A stretch of DNA of 64,000 nt from Rhipidocladum racemiflorum (taxonomy: Eukaryota > Streptophyta > Magnoliopsida > Poales > Poaceae), in the NCBI GenBank assembly GCA_036346355.1, contig CM070570.1, forward strand, positions 1,798,001 through 1,862,000, in the 5' to 3' direction. The translations under genes were made by a program, and so were the position numbers. Positions 22,906 through 34,695 of the stretch are shown piece after piece. Each line of letters starts with the position of its first letter. Position 1 is the first letter of the stretch. The notes under the pieces are model-generated. The model worked only from the letters and a program-made list of their open reading frames with translations. It was not told where the DNA came from and made no database searches.

Positions 22906-22910
22906 ACGGC

Positions 22911-23280
22911 TGTTGGGATTAAATTCCCAGGAAACGATACGCCTCCGGATCGTTCTGAACCAAGCTTCCTGCTTCAAATTCAGAACAATAGAGAACGACA
23001 ACAGAGCACAGCCTTACTACGAGAAGAAAAACAATAAGCGATGTTTTGGTGCTGCTCAATCCGCGGCAGCGTTCAGAGAATTTTATTGCTTAAATAGAAG
23101 CTTGTTTACAAGAGGAAAGCGGACTCGACTTACGAATCAGAGACTAACTCTGCAAAAGAACTAAGTAGCGAACTAATATGACGCGGCTACTATTTGCTAT
23201 ACGGCAAGGATTCTTCGCATAATTTTGAGCTGATCTATTGTCCAGAACTTGAAGTGGCTTAAGTCAGATTACAATCAACA
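22911..23280 (-). repeat. Copia 3' LTR
   Basis: This is 370 bp with the same termini as the partner at 27459. About ten small differences separate the two, most of them at CAG or CTG triplets. Confidence 0.93.
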
Positions 23281-23289
23281 TTCTCCTCC

Positions 23290-26200
23290 TTAATCGACTT
23301 GTACTTGAGAGGTCTCGACACCTAATAGACTTCTCATCTCAAATAATTTTATCCTGGCAAGTGCTTTGGTTAGAACATCAGCCTTCTGTTCCTCACTGCT
23401 GACATGTTCCACCGAAATCAAGTCATTATCAACACATTCCCTTATGAAATGATACCTAGTATCAATATGCTTGCTTCTCCCATGGAAGACAGGGTTCTTC
23501 ATGAGGGCTATAGCAGACTTGTTATCCACTCTCAGTTTCACTCTCTTTGGTGTACAATCCGTCAATTCACCGAGTAAATTCCTTAGCCATGATCGCTTTC
23601 GACATGCTGTGTAGTCGCCATGAATTCGGCTTAGCGAGGAAGATAATGCCACTTTTTGCTTCTGGGAACACCAAGTAATCGGGCTTCCTGAAAGATAGAA
23701 CACTGTCCCGGTTGTGCTCTTCCGATCGTCTAGATCGGTTGCAAGATTGCTGTCACTGTATCCAATTATCTCGTTGTCTCCTCCTCTTCTGTAAACAATG
23801 CCAAAAGATATTGTATCTTTAACATACCTCAGTATGTGCTTTACAGCTTGGTAGTGATTTTTCTTCGGCGACTCCATGTATCTACTGACTATTCCCACGG
23901 CATAGCATAGATCTGGCCTGGTGTGCGTTAGGTAGCGCAAACATCCGATCAATTGCCGATATTCTCGTAGGATTCACGAGATCTCCCTCACCTTCTTTTG
24001 TCGGATGGATTTTTCGCCTCCATTGGGTATTTTGATGGATTGCAGTCCCACATGCCTGCTTGTCTCAGGATTTTTTCAGCATATCCTGATTGTTTCAAGA
24101 GAATTTCATCTCCTGTCTGTTTCACCTCTATCCCGAGGTAGTATGAGAGTGCACCTAAGTCACTCATCTCGAATTGTTCCTCCATCTGCTTCTTAAACAG
24201 CTGTATTTCCTTCTCACTTGTCCCTGTGACTATCAAGTCGTCCACATAGACGCCAACGAGCAACAAGGAGTCTTTGGTGCTTCGCTTGTACACGGCTTGC
24301 TCACGGGGGACATCTCTGAAACTTTCGGCCTTCAACGCTTGGTCTAACTTTATGTTCCAAGCTCGTGGAGCCCGCTTCAAACCGTATAATGCTTTGGACA
24401 GCTTGTAAACCTTATGTTCTTCTCTAGGGATGATGAAACCTTGGGTTGTGATACATACACTTCTTCCTGTAGTTCTCCTGCTCGGAAAGCCGACTTGAGC
24501 GCCGAGGTGATGGACTTTCCATCCTCAATGAGCGCAAGAAGGAGTCTTCTTGTTTCCATTCTTGCAACCTGCATATACTTCTTCAAAGTCCACTCCCTTT
24601 GTTGCACATATCCTTTGGCCACCAATCGGCTTTGTGCTTTGACAACTTCTCCAACCGCATTCTTCTTGAGTTTAAAGACCCATTTGAGTCAATTGGTCTA
24701 ACTCTTCGGAAGTTAGATCAGTCGAGGTTTTTGTTCTTCCGTATTGAGTCGAATTCTGTTGCATGGCCTTGGTCCACTCGACTTCCTAACGCTTCATCAA
24801 ACCGAGTTGGTTCCTCCATTTGTTAAGAACAAGTTTTCGTAGGAATAAGTGCCTTCAAGCTTTCTCGTAGACTTGCCTAGGATCTGAATCTTATGCGGTG
24901 TTTCTCTGAATTTGGTGTGGCCGGGGTATGCCTGGACTTGAGTCCGAGCGGCGACATCTCTCGAATCGGAAGGTGATATGTTCGAACCGATACTTGTGAT
25001 TCGCCGATCCAGGTGCTCCGAACTCGGACTATCTTTGATGTGGTTCAGCTTCACTCCCGTAGAAATTCAGATCCTTCTTGAATTGCGGATTCGAACAGTA
25101 AACACCGATACTTCATCGCTGTCCAGGTTGATCCCACTCCCATCTTACGCTTCTTGAAATATCACATCACGGCTCACACAAATCTTCTTGGTTGTCGGAT
25201 CGAAACATCGATAGGCCTTGCTTCCTTCCTCAATTCCTAGATGAACCATTGGTTTGCTTGTCATCTAGCTTCCTTGTGTCTTGCTGGCATTTTGGCGTGT
25301 GCAACACTACAAAACTTTTTAGATGTTCCGGGTTTGGTTTCTCGCTTTCCAAACCTCATAAGGAGTGGCGTCTTACCTTTGCCTTGGTTGGTATTCGATT
25401 TAACAAATATACTTGGTGTCTGATCGCCTCACCCCACCTTCGCAGGGCGACCATGGACTTCGGTAAGCTTTCTTTAGTGTTGAGTATCGTCGATTTCGGG
25501 CGTTCTACTACGATTTTGTTGAGGTGTATACAGTGGCGTGAGCTGCCGTTGTATGCCTTCAAGTACAAAGTCTGAGAATGATCGAGAATTGAATTCTCCT
25601 CCATGTCCTGTTCTTGGATCTTTAGCTTGTGATGACTTATGTTCTCCACTTGTTTCTTGAACTCCTTAAACGCAGATAGTGCTTGATCCTTTGTCTTTAG
25701 CATGTACACCACATGAAGCATTGCAATCATCAACCAAAAGTAGGAAATACCGATTTCTGCTGGAGTTTGAGGTGTGATTGGGCCACACAAATATGCATGT
25801 ACAAGTTCCAAAGGAGTCTTTGCACGATATTGAGCCTTTGAGGAAAGGGTTTATCGGCTTTGCTTGGCTACTAGACATCCTTCACAAACTGCAATGTGGT
25901 CAATCTTTGGTACCCTGTACCATTTCTTTTGTCACCATATCCTTCATTGCTTGGAAGTTCAAATGCCCCTAGCCTTGTATGCCCTGACCAAGCCGATTCG
26001 TTCCAATTTCTTGCAAGAAGGCATATTGGTGTGGCGATGTGTAGCAATACCTTATACAATCGGTTGCTTGATCGCTGCACCTTCATAAGAAGCTTGCCTT
26101 CACCATCATGAATCTTCAAGAGGTCACCATTGAGTTCTACTTTGTGGCCAGCTTACATGTCTGTCCAAGACTCAAAATATTGCTCTGTAGGTTTGGGATA

Positions 26201-27457
26201 TAGTACACATCTGTGAACAAGCGTTGTCCTCCTTTCTTGCACTCGAACAATATTGAGCCTTTTCCATGTATCCCGGACCATGGAGCCATCTCCAAACCTG
26301 ACTCGGCCTCTTATGCTTTCGTCGGTTCGGCAAAGAACGAGCGATTCCCTGTCATATGGTTGCTAGCTCCATTATCAAGGTACCACATACCTTCTTCCTC
26401 CTTGTGGTCCGCAGCCACGTTTATCTTCATGGAGAAGGACCATGTCCATGGTTTCTTGCTCGCATATGGACAGCATGACAGCCTTTTCTTCTTCCTGAGT
26501 CTTTGTCAAATTCACCTCACCTTCTTTGCGTTTTGGAGCTCGACATTCCGAGGCATAATGTCCAAGTTTGTCACAATTAAAACACTTAATATGGCTTTTG
26601 TTTCTACTTGTGCTGTTGCTGTCATGTCGAGGTGCATTGAAGCTGCCGATCTCCTCTGCACGGCCAGACCTCGTCCACGCCAACCTCCTCGGCTTGATCC
26701 CTCGTCTGTTTGGTTCGTCTTGCCCGGTTGACGACGAGGACTCTCTGTTGTTATTGCTCTTCTGCCGTGCTTGCCACTCAGCGTGAGTAAGCAATAGTTG
26801 CCCATCGTTGCTGGTGTGGCCATTGGTGGTGCGGAGCCGCAAGCGTTCTTCATATGCTTTCAATCTCCCAATAGCTTCCTCGAAGCTCATTGTCTCCAGA
26901 TCGGAGTATTGCTCAATGGATGCAACCAGCTGGAAGAATTTCTCGGGCACTGAGTCGAGCAGTTTTTTGACCAACGTAGCATCCTCTAGGGTGGCGCCAA
27001 GGTTGCTGTACCCTTGCCCGACATGCTTTGCTCAACTTTCCCGCAAAATCATCCACTGAGTCTCCCTCTTTCATGCGCATTGCTTCAAATTCGCTCTTCA
27101 AAGTTTGAAGTCAGCATACAGACTCGTCGACAAGACCAAGAAATCGAGTCTTCGGTGCATCCCAGATTTCCTTGGGCGTCTTCTTCTTTGCAACGCAATA
27201 GAACATCCTCGGGATTGCTTGAAATATGAATGCTTTAGCGCTTTGTCCTTCTTTTCTTCTCTGGCCACTCCGACCGATGGTTGAGGCCTCCCGGATGCCC
27301 TCCGAGCATCCATGATGGCCTCCATCTTGATCGCCCATGTCGTGTAGTTGGATGCCGTCAAGATTGGAGTCTGGAACGACACCCCGCCGTTCTCTTTTGC
27401 CGCCATGGATTCGCAGTTCCGAGGACCTGAGCGTGAACCTAGGAGCTCTGATACCAA
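23290..27457 (-). pseudogene. Copia gag-pol, decayed
   Basis: Pieces in order on the minus strand are as follows. Gag N-terminus at 27457-27098 ('ILTASNYTTWAIKMEAIMDA'). Gag with a CCHC knuckle at 26974-26375 ('CFNCDKLGHYASEC', CX2CX4HX4C). Remains of the pre-integrase and integrase regions at 26119-25356 ('MELVHAYLCGPI', 'LNRIPTK'). Reverse transcriptase at 24625-23988 ('LLLVGVYVDDLIVTG', with the YVDD catalytic box). RNase H at 23952-23290 ('RPDLCYAVGIVSRYMESPKK', 'DNKSAIALMKNPVFHGRSKH'). At least six frame breaks occur. In the RNase H motif expected as ALSS-E-A-E, the frame is lost through changes at two GCAG sites, which may be consensus errors. Confidence 0.88.
27445..27456 (-). other. 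Copia primer-binding site
   Basis: On the minus strand, TGGTATCAGAGC lies three bases inside the 5' LTR, the classical tRNA-Met site. This fixes the right LTR as the 5' LTR. Confidence 0.85.
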
Positions 27458-27458
27458 A

Positions 27459-27831
27459 TGTTGGGATTAAATTCCCAGGAAACGATACGCCTCCGGATCG
27501 TTCTGAACCAAGCTTCCTGCTTCAAATTCAGAACAATAGAGAACGACAACAGAGCACAGCCTTACTACGAGAAGAAAAAACAGCAAACGATGTTTTGGTG
27601 CTGCTCAATCCACGGCAGCGTTTCTGTAGAATTTTATTGCTTAAATAGAAGCTTGTTTACAAGAGGAAAACGGACTCGACTTCTGAATCCGAGACTAACT
27701 CTGCAAAAGAACTAAGTAGCGAACTAATATGACGCGGCTACTATTTGCTATACGGCAAGGATTCTTCAGACAATTTTGAGCTGATCTATTGTCCGAACTT
27801 GAAGTGGCTTAAGTCAGGATTACAATCAACA
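27459..27831 (-). repeat. Copia 5' LTR
   Basis: This is 373 bp with the same terminal bases as the partner LTR and borders the ACGGC target duplication on its outer side. Confidence 0.93.
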
Positions 27832-29079
27832 ACGGCAGCAAATGCGAGCGGGAGGGCGGGGGCAGTCCCGGAGTATGTGCTCAAGGGCCGCGGCTGCGGG
27901 GTAATTGATGATGGTGGCGAGCAAATGGGCAGGCAGCTGTGCACTGGATAGAGGTGGCGTGCGGGCCAGCAGGCCAATGGCAGCAGCTGCCATGGCTTAT
28001 TTCACTGGACATTTATATTGATGGATCTCATGGATTGATGTTGATTAAGGGAAATATTCTGATATTATCAAATCTGGGGAGGCGTATGTTTCATTGCCAG
28101 CATTTCCAAGCAAGAATGATTTTTGTAAACTTCTCAACTTATATGTTCTTGACTGTTATATCAAATGCAGGGAGTTGATCTGTTGGCAGGAGTTGAGGCA
28201 ATTATCAGTCATCTAATCGTGAAAGAATTCAAAATCCCTGCTGCCCATGCTCCTGCAGTGTTACCCCCACCACTCAGCCCATCACTATGCCCAAGATCTG
28301 CTGCCGAAGAGGTCTCTATGCCCTTGTGCTGAATTACTTGTGCATAACTGAGTTAAATAGTTACCAGCAATATGCTTAATAATCACACAACAATGACATT
28401 GCATATTTCAGATTATTTTCATGGGTTCGGTTTCTGCTAGTTACAGGGTTTTCGTTGTATGTAGAGTATGATGCCCTATGTCAATCTATACATTTTTTTT
28501 TACAAACCTGAGTCCTTATTGATTTTATCTGTTGTTTCTTTATTCATTATCATCGATCTTTTTCGAACAGATTGGGTATACATTTCTACCCTGTGTGCTC
28601 GCTGGGTTAAGCAACGCCCCTCAGTATGTGATGCGGAGGCAAGGAACCTTAGACAATGGTTGCATAGCGGCTAGCGATGTTGATAGTGTGGTTCTTCCAA
28701 AAGACGCTTGTGGAGGAGATGGTACTCTTGCATTTGCTCGAACTGCAAGAAAGAGCAAGGTGCTTATTAGTCATGAATTATCTATACACTTGGACTGCAT
28801 GTGCAATATGTTACTGTTTAGTATATATGAAACGTAGATTAATTGACTAACATGATGAGCTAATCACCGAACCAAGTTTAAGCCCTTCTTTATAGTTAAC
28901 TAGGTCGATCGGCTAAATTAGGTATTTCTTTTTGCAGCCCTTAATCATTACTGTTCAGGAAAATGAAACGGTGCTCGATGATACCCCAGACAAGTTCAAT
29001 ATACAGGCGGTATGCAATATATCTCCACAGTTATCCTTTCTCTTTCTGATTAATACTCACTACTACAGATCCGTATATC

Positions 29080-29535
29080 ACAATCGGTTCTTTTTTGTCA
29101 TCACAATCGGTTTTGGTGGCGATACAAAGTCCAACGACAGTGATAAGGTAGATATATCATAGTCGGTTTTTAACCGACTGTGATATTACACTTATCACAA
29201 TCGGTTTTCGCTTAGAACCGATTGCGATAAGTATAATATCACAATCGGTTCTTTTTTAGAACCGATACAAATGATTACATTATCACAATCGGTTTTTTGT
29301 TGAAACCGATGGGGATAAGTATAATATCACAATCGGTTCGTTTTTAGAACCGATTCAAATTATTACATTATCACAATCGGTTTTTATTGAAACCGATGGG
29401 GATAAGAATATTATCAAAATCGGTTCTTTATGCAAACCGATTGCGACACTAAAATATCCCAATCGGTTCCGGTAAGAACCGATTGTGATCTTATACCTAT
29501 CCCAATCGGTTCCAACCAAGAACCGATTGTGATGA
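29080..29535. repeat. CACTA-1 left sub-terminal repeats
   Basis: Roughly ten copies of 'tatcacaatcggtt' alternate with 'aaccgattgcgata'-type complements. They are presumed binding sites of the element's DNA-binding protein, by analogy with TNPA of En/Spm. Confidence 0.85.
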
Positions 29536-30276
29536 TGTTCTTGTCCATCGTCCAAAATGGCCTCGCATTGACAACATGACACATTCATCACAATCCACGG
29601 TATCACAGAACATATACATCACAATCTACACACATTACATTCAAATTAATATTGTTTACAATGTAGCAGATCACATTCACATTCGAGATAAATTTTGTTT
29701 ACACTTTATGGACTAGTATTTGCTTGAATGGTCTCTATATCTACCATCATCCGTTATAACTTATGTCGGTACCACCGCATAAATGGTCTCGTAATTTCTT
29801 GAGATCGGCGTTGGTTAGGCTCTTAGGATGATATCAAGGTCTGCAAAATAGATAGTAGTGCACTAATATATTTAAGTCTTAAATTGGTATTGTAACATGT
29901 CGATAGTATTATGCTTGTAAACAAATATCACATAGACAAGAGTGCAAATAATCTGCTCTATACCTTAGGGAAAAGATGTGAGCGACCAACCAAAATCGGC
30001 ATGTGATGCATCACGTAAAAGCCACACTGAGATAATCGCACCCTTGTTGATGACACTGTGAACAAAGAAACTTAAATTAGAGACGAATTAAAAATAAGTG
30101 TCGAGAAAAAAATCCTATGATAGACACTTGTACCTTGAAGCGCTTCCACTCGAGTTTGGTGCCTTGTTTATCATTGTGTCGGCCACGTTCAATAGAACGT
30201 AAGACATGAAAGCCCTATACATTGGAGAGATGCCATTGAGGTTAAAAATACCTAACGTAGTTCAATATGTAAAGTG

Positions 30277-33020
30277 TTAGGTTAGAGGAATGTACTTATA
30301 CGCAAAAGCAGGCTCGATCGCATAGTCCATCGGTCTATTTTCGAGTGAGTTCAACGTGTAGACCTTGTTTTGACTCGGAACAACCACAAGTAGAACCCAA
30401 TGGTTGCTTATTAAGCGGTACACAATGCAAGAGAATAAGTTAATACAAGGTTGAAGTGTGTACATGTAATTGAATTGTATAGTAGTACATACTCCTGGTG
30501 GTATGGGAAGAGAATGAAGTCCTTTTTGCCTCCTCATGCAATGCACGCTTGATGTATCACGCAAGGAACTCCGATTGATACTTAGCCATGGTCGCGAGAC
30601 ACCATCTCGGGGTCAACAAACCCGACAGGTGTCGACCAAATCACGACTCATTGCCTCATGATCACGCAATTCATGTCAATTGTTAAAAATATAATACAAA
30701 ATCAATAAATAGTGATCTGATTGAGTATGGTGCGAGACTCACGGCGTCGAGGATCGTATGGTAGAAATATCGACGGCTTTCAAGCTGTACATAAAAATCT
30801 GAGATCCTCAAAACTGACTGGGAAGGACCCATCCTCGTTGCTGAGGAATAGTCCCGCTCGATACATCACTATGAAAAAGTGGCGAGGCTCGGCCGCAACT
30901 GACCTATCGATGTAGCATCCATGTAGGTGGAGAGTGAACTAGCCGTATGAATTGTATTCTTGGCTTGGGAGAAAGGGCTTTCCATGTATGTGCCGCTTGT
31001 GATCATCGGGTGCTCTGTGCCCTCGACAACTTTGCCTTCTTCACGGAGGGACTCTACGAACTCTGCTTTGTATCTTTCGTCATCGTGGTAGAAGTCCTTT
31101 GCGCCCCGCTGCACCGGCATTTGTAGGCTGCGGCGTAGGTGCGAGGAGAGTGCGATTGTAGGCGTAAGTGCGAGGTTGTGTAGCGAGCGAGGAGCATGTG
31201 CGGCAGAGCAAGCGGCGATAGTAGGAGGAAGCGAGGAGCGGCGGCGGCAGGAGTAGTACCAGGAGCAGCGATAGTAGGCGATAGCGCGATATGGAAGCGG
31301 CAGCGATAACGAAGCGGCACCGATGCAGCGATACCGGTACTAGCGATAGTGATAGTAATAGCAGCGATAGCGATAGTAATGTGATAGCGACAATAGCGAT
31401 ACGATGGCAGTGATAGCGGCGGTAGTACCAGCGATGGCAGTAATGTGATAGTACTGCGATGGCAGCGGCAGGAGGAGGTGCTTGCACTACGACACCGTCG
31501 CGGGCCACTTGATGAACGACATCCGTGCTTGCCCGAGAGTGGTGACATCTTCATTCGGGGGGAACTCCAGGGCATGAGACATGTAAACATCGTGGACATA
31601 GTCCACCTGCACCCTCATGTAGCCCATCCCCAAAGGTATACCATGCACCGTGTCATCCTCCTTGCTTGGAAATGCAACCCGCGCAGCCTCAATGTATTCC
31701 GTCGTCGATCGAGGACTAGCCAGGCACTTGGCGAGGACCACGCAAGAAGTGATCAGCACCTTCATCATAATCTGTGTTAAGCTTACTCATGTACCTTTTG
31801 GATGAAGCAGTTATTACCTTGAGGTGTGGAATGCATGATTCCTTATTGGAAGCGCCTTGTTGCTAGGGCGTAGCATAGGCGATGGTTGAGGAATCTGATG
31901 CAGGGAGAACATCGCCATCATCTCGGCCATCATCTCGACCTTTAACTCCTCCTTCAACTCCTCCTTCATCTGCAAGCGGATCCGCGCCTCACGTGCTTCC
32001 CATGATCTTGCCACGGCCTTTGGGCGCGCTCTCCTCTACAAAGAAGGACCTCTTCGTATACCATTAGCTGCGGCAAGCACCCGCCCCTTATGATCGGGCT
32101 TCCCGATTGCCGAACACAGGATGTCCCTTGACCCTTGGCTTTGAAATGCTCCTTGCTCTTCTGCAGGCTTACCTCCTCTGCAGTCGCAAATATAAATTAT
32201 TACTAAAATACAATGGGAATATAATATGCAATGTACTATGTTAGATATCTTACGATGGTCGTGACGATCTGTGCGATCGCGGGGTTTGGAATGACAATCG
32301 GCCGTCGAGAGGTTTTCTTCGTCCTCACTAATACCCGATCGCGTGCTGCTCCTCGCATATGTGGGAGTAAGGCATCGTTGTCCCGAAGGTTGCACACTCG
32401 AGAGGCTAGTCGCACCCACTCGCCTTCTTCCTCACGTGCCACCAGGCAGGTGGTGCGGCGTGTGTGTTACGCCTGCTGTATAGCGATATTCTTCTCTCTC
32501 GGCTCCTCCGCCTCGGCGTATTCCTCATCCTTGCGAACTCCTCCCAAACCTCGGGTGTAACAAATGGATACCTTTGGAAGGGAGTACGGTCTTTCAACAC
32601 GAACTTCGGCATGCATGGTCACCACTGAAATGCCTCAAAGCCACACCCATTCTCTTCAAGGCGTCACCGTCTCGCATTGATTTCATCTTCCTCTGGTATA
32701 ATCCATTTTCTCTTAACCGTCCCACGGTCGGTTCTTACGCTCGTCGCTTACTTCCTTCCTCCGGTCCTTAATTGTGATCGGCTTTCGCTCCCTCACCAAT
32801 TGGCCGAGAAAAGAGGAGTAGCGCCCCTTAAACAGGCCGAGGACCCGTGCAAACCCCACGGCATTGAAGTGGAGAACTTGCGGCGTTCTCCTGTGGCTCC
32901 TTTATTCGGTCCTCTGGCCTTTCTAACCTTCCTCGATGGGGTAGCGGGACCTTCTTCTCTCTCTGGCGTTGAGCCGGTGCTCTCTCTTTGCGACATTTCA
33001 AGTAAATGCGTATATGTCAA
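30277..33020 (-). pseudogene. CACTA-1 second ORF (Ptta/En-Spm type) with Ulp1-like tail
   Basis: Minus-strand pieces run from 33020 (MTYTHLLEMSQRESTG; basic 'RKVRKARGPNKGATGERRKF') through 32612-32406 ('YPFVTPEVWEEFARMRNTPR'), 32014-31814 (charged helix 'QMKEELKEELKVEMMAEMM') and 31768-31487 ('YVHDVYMSHALEFPP') to 30564-30277, where 'HWVLLVVVPSQNKVYTLNSL' resembles the His-Trp box of C48 (Ulp1) peptidases. The Asp normally following in V-x-x-x-D-S is Asn here. The first four resemble the plant Ptta/En-Spm transposase family. Multiple frame breaks occur. A GATAGC-rich stretch (31260-31480) interrupts it. Confidence 0.7.
31260..31480. repeat. Cryptic GATAGC-type simple repeat
   Basis: The hexamer GATAGC and variants (GATAGT, GATGGC, GATACC) recur many times in about 220 bp within the decayed CACTA ORF. 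Open frames here (Ala/Ser/Arg- or Leu/Ser-rich) are repeat artefacts. Confidence 0.7.
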
Positions 33021-33103
33021 ACCTAAACTTCATGAGAGGAAGCAATTCAAATTTCACACAATAGAAAGCAATTCACATGTCTATCTCAGACCGACTAAAT
33101 GCG

Positions 33104-33455
33104 TGACGTACCAACGATGACTCCTAATCTCTAATTAGGTTAGGTCCTAATCCCATTCGAGGATATGTGGTTTGAGCAAGTTCCTAAGTTGTTGTACAAC
33201 TCTAGAGAAAATTTGGCGACATCTCATTTGTTCTCCAAATACACGTCTCGACAACAGGTCAAGAGGGTGTGTATTCGAAGAACACCAGGGAGATCTTTGC
33301 CAAACTTTCTCTAGAGTTTGTACAACGACTTAAACTTGCCCGAGCCACATATCCTCGAATCCAAAAAAGCGTGGACAATTGAGATCGCTTATTTATAAAT
33401 ATGCCATTTTAGCATACTTATAAACAAGCACCCTCGAGCAGGAGACGCATAGGTT
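33104..33455. repeat. CACTA-1 internal direct repeat DR1
   Basis: This ~350 bp block is about 90% identical to 38040-38402, in the same orientation. It lies immediately upstream (minus-strand sense) of the second ORF. It contains an inverted pair around 'gttctccaaatacac' and 'gtgtattcg', so it can form a hairpin. Confidence 0.85.
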
Positions 33456-34287
33456 ACGCAACTAAACTCGATAATAAAGTGCGATAATATAGCATGTGTT
33501 ACAAGTTTCAAATTGCAATGATGGATTGCTCTCGATTGCTATAGAAGGGTTGCTAAATTAATTAGCCGTCCAACTTCTAGATGGCCAATATATCACCGGC
33601 TATTACATCTAAAAATTTCAGGATTACAACCTAGAACAAAGACCTTTGCTCTAGCACGAGAAAACAACAAGTCTGACATAGCGAGAATGAATATAGCACT
33701 AACCTAACCCTACCACAATGCATTAAGAGCAAGTGCCACCAAATTGTCAGCTAAGAGCATAAAGGAATAAGCACAGCACTGCTCTGACCCTAGAACAATG
33801 CATTAAGAGCAAGTGGCACCAAATTGTCAGCTAAGAGCAGTGTTGTTCTAGGTCTAGCAAGTTCCTTTAATGATCAGATTAATCAAGCCTCATTCAAAAG
33901 CAATCATCATCGAGCTATTTACAACCAATTCTGACCGATCAAAATGCATCTTACGGTCTACCGACAGGAGTCGGCAATGGGGAGGAGCCGATGGGGGACG
34001 CGCAGATGGGAGGAGCCAGGGGGACGCGGGGAGGAGCCGGAGGGGCGGGGGAGGCGCGGGGGAGGACCAGAGGGGAGGCGCCACGGGTACCGCCGATGGG
34101 GAGGCGCCGGGGAGGAGGCAGAGGAGGCGCCACGGGTACCCGCCGATGGGGAGGCGCCGGGGAGGAGGCGGAGGGGCGCCCGGTGGGGAGGTGGTGGAGC
34201 TAGGGTTGTGGAATGAATTGAAAGCGAAATCGATCTTGGCCGAAATGAGGCGAGTGTCTTGTGGCAGAAATGAAAATGCTCTGGGTT
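33456..34287. other. CACTA-1 interior: short tandem duplication and GC-rich block
   Basis: A ~70 bp unit with 'caatgcattaagagcaagtg' is tandemly duplicated at about 33715-33840. From 33940 to 34220 the DNA is GGGGAGGAGCC-rich; frames across it (Arg/Gly on +, Pro/Ala on -) are compositional. The minus-strand sense could be a leader exon of the second ORF, but no splice sites were established. Confidence 0.5.
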
Positions 34288-34545
34288 TTATCACGGTCGG
34301 TTCTATATAAAAACCGATCGCAATTTGTGGAGTATCTGTGTCGGTTCTATATAAAAACCGATCGCAATATGTGGAGTATCTGTGTCGGTTCTTTAAAAGA
34401 ACCGATCGCAATTTGTGGAGTATCTGTGTCGGTTCTATATAAAAACCAATCGCAATATGTGGAGTATCTGTGTCGGTTCTTTAAAAGAACCGATCGCAAT
34501 TATACTATCTGTGTCGGTTTCCTAAAGAACCGATTGTGATGACTA
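34288..34545. repeat. CACTA-1 internal sub-terminal-type array
   Basis: Five units of about 51 bp, each with 'gtcggttctatataaaaacc' and then 'gatcgcaat', form a near-perfect tandem array in the middle of the element. Confidence 0.9.
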
Positions 34546-34695
34546 TGATCCAATTTCTAATTTTTTTTAAAACAGAGTCTTCATTCAAAAGAGTCGAAAA
34601 GTCAAATCTTTTTCAAATTTGCTATACTATAAGATCCATTTGACATATATATTCTACAAAATGCTACATTATACAGGGAATTCTTACAACTTAAT

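Larger units (their letters stand above)
22911..27831 (-). mobile_element. Copia LTR retrotransposon (4.9 kb)
   Basis: Two LTRs (22911-23280 and 27459-27831) begin TGTTGGGATTAAATTCC and end ACAATCAACA. The element is flanked by a perfect 5 bp target duplication ACGGC (22906-22910 and 27832-27836). The coding strand is minus: gag lies next to the right LTR and reverse transcriptase/RNase H next to the left LTR. The primer site is at 27445-27456 and a purine tract (AAGGAGGAGAA on the minus strand) at 23281-23291. The order gag-integrase-RT-RNase H identifies Copia. Numerous frame breaks make it non-autonomous. Confidence 0.95.

Noticed and set aside
30277..30564. Ulp1-like peptidase as a host gene
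   Set aside because: It lies within CACTA-1 beside its second ORF and is broken; such tails are common in CACTA elements.
33870..34411. Long Gly/Arg (+) and Pro/Ala (-) frames in CACTA-1
   Set aside because: They arise from a GGGGAGGAGCC-rich repeat-like block; no conserved motif or splice structure was found.
34288..34545. CRISPR-like array
   Set aside because: Regular repeats here are palindromic CACTA-type arrays in a plant genome; no spacer diversity or Cas genes.
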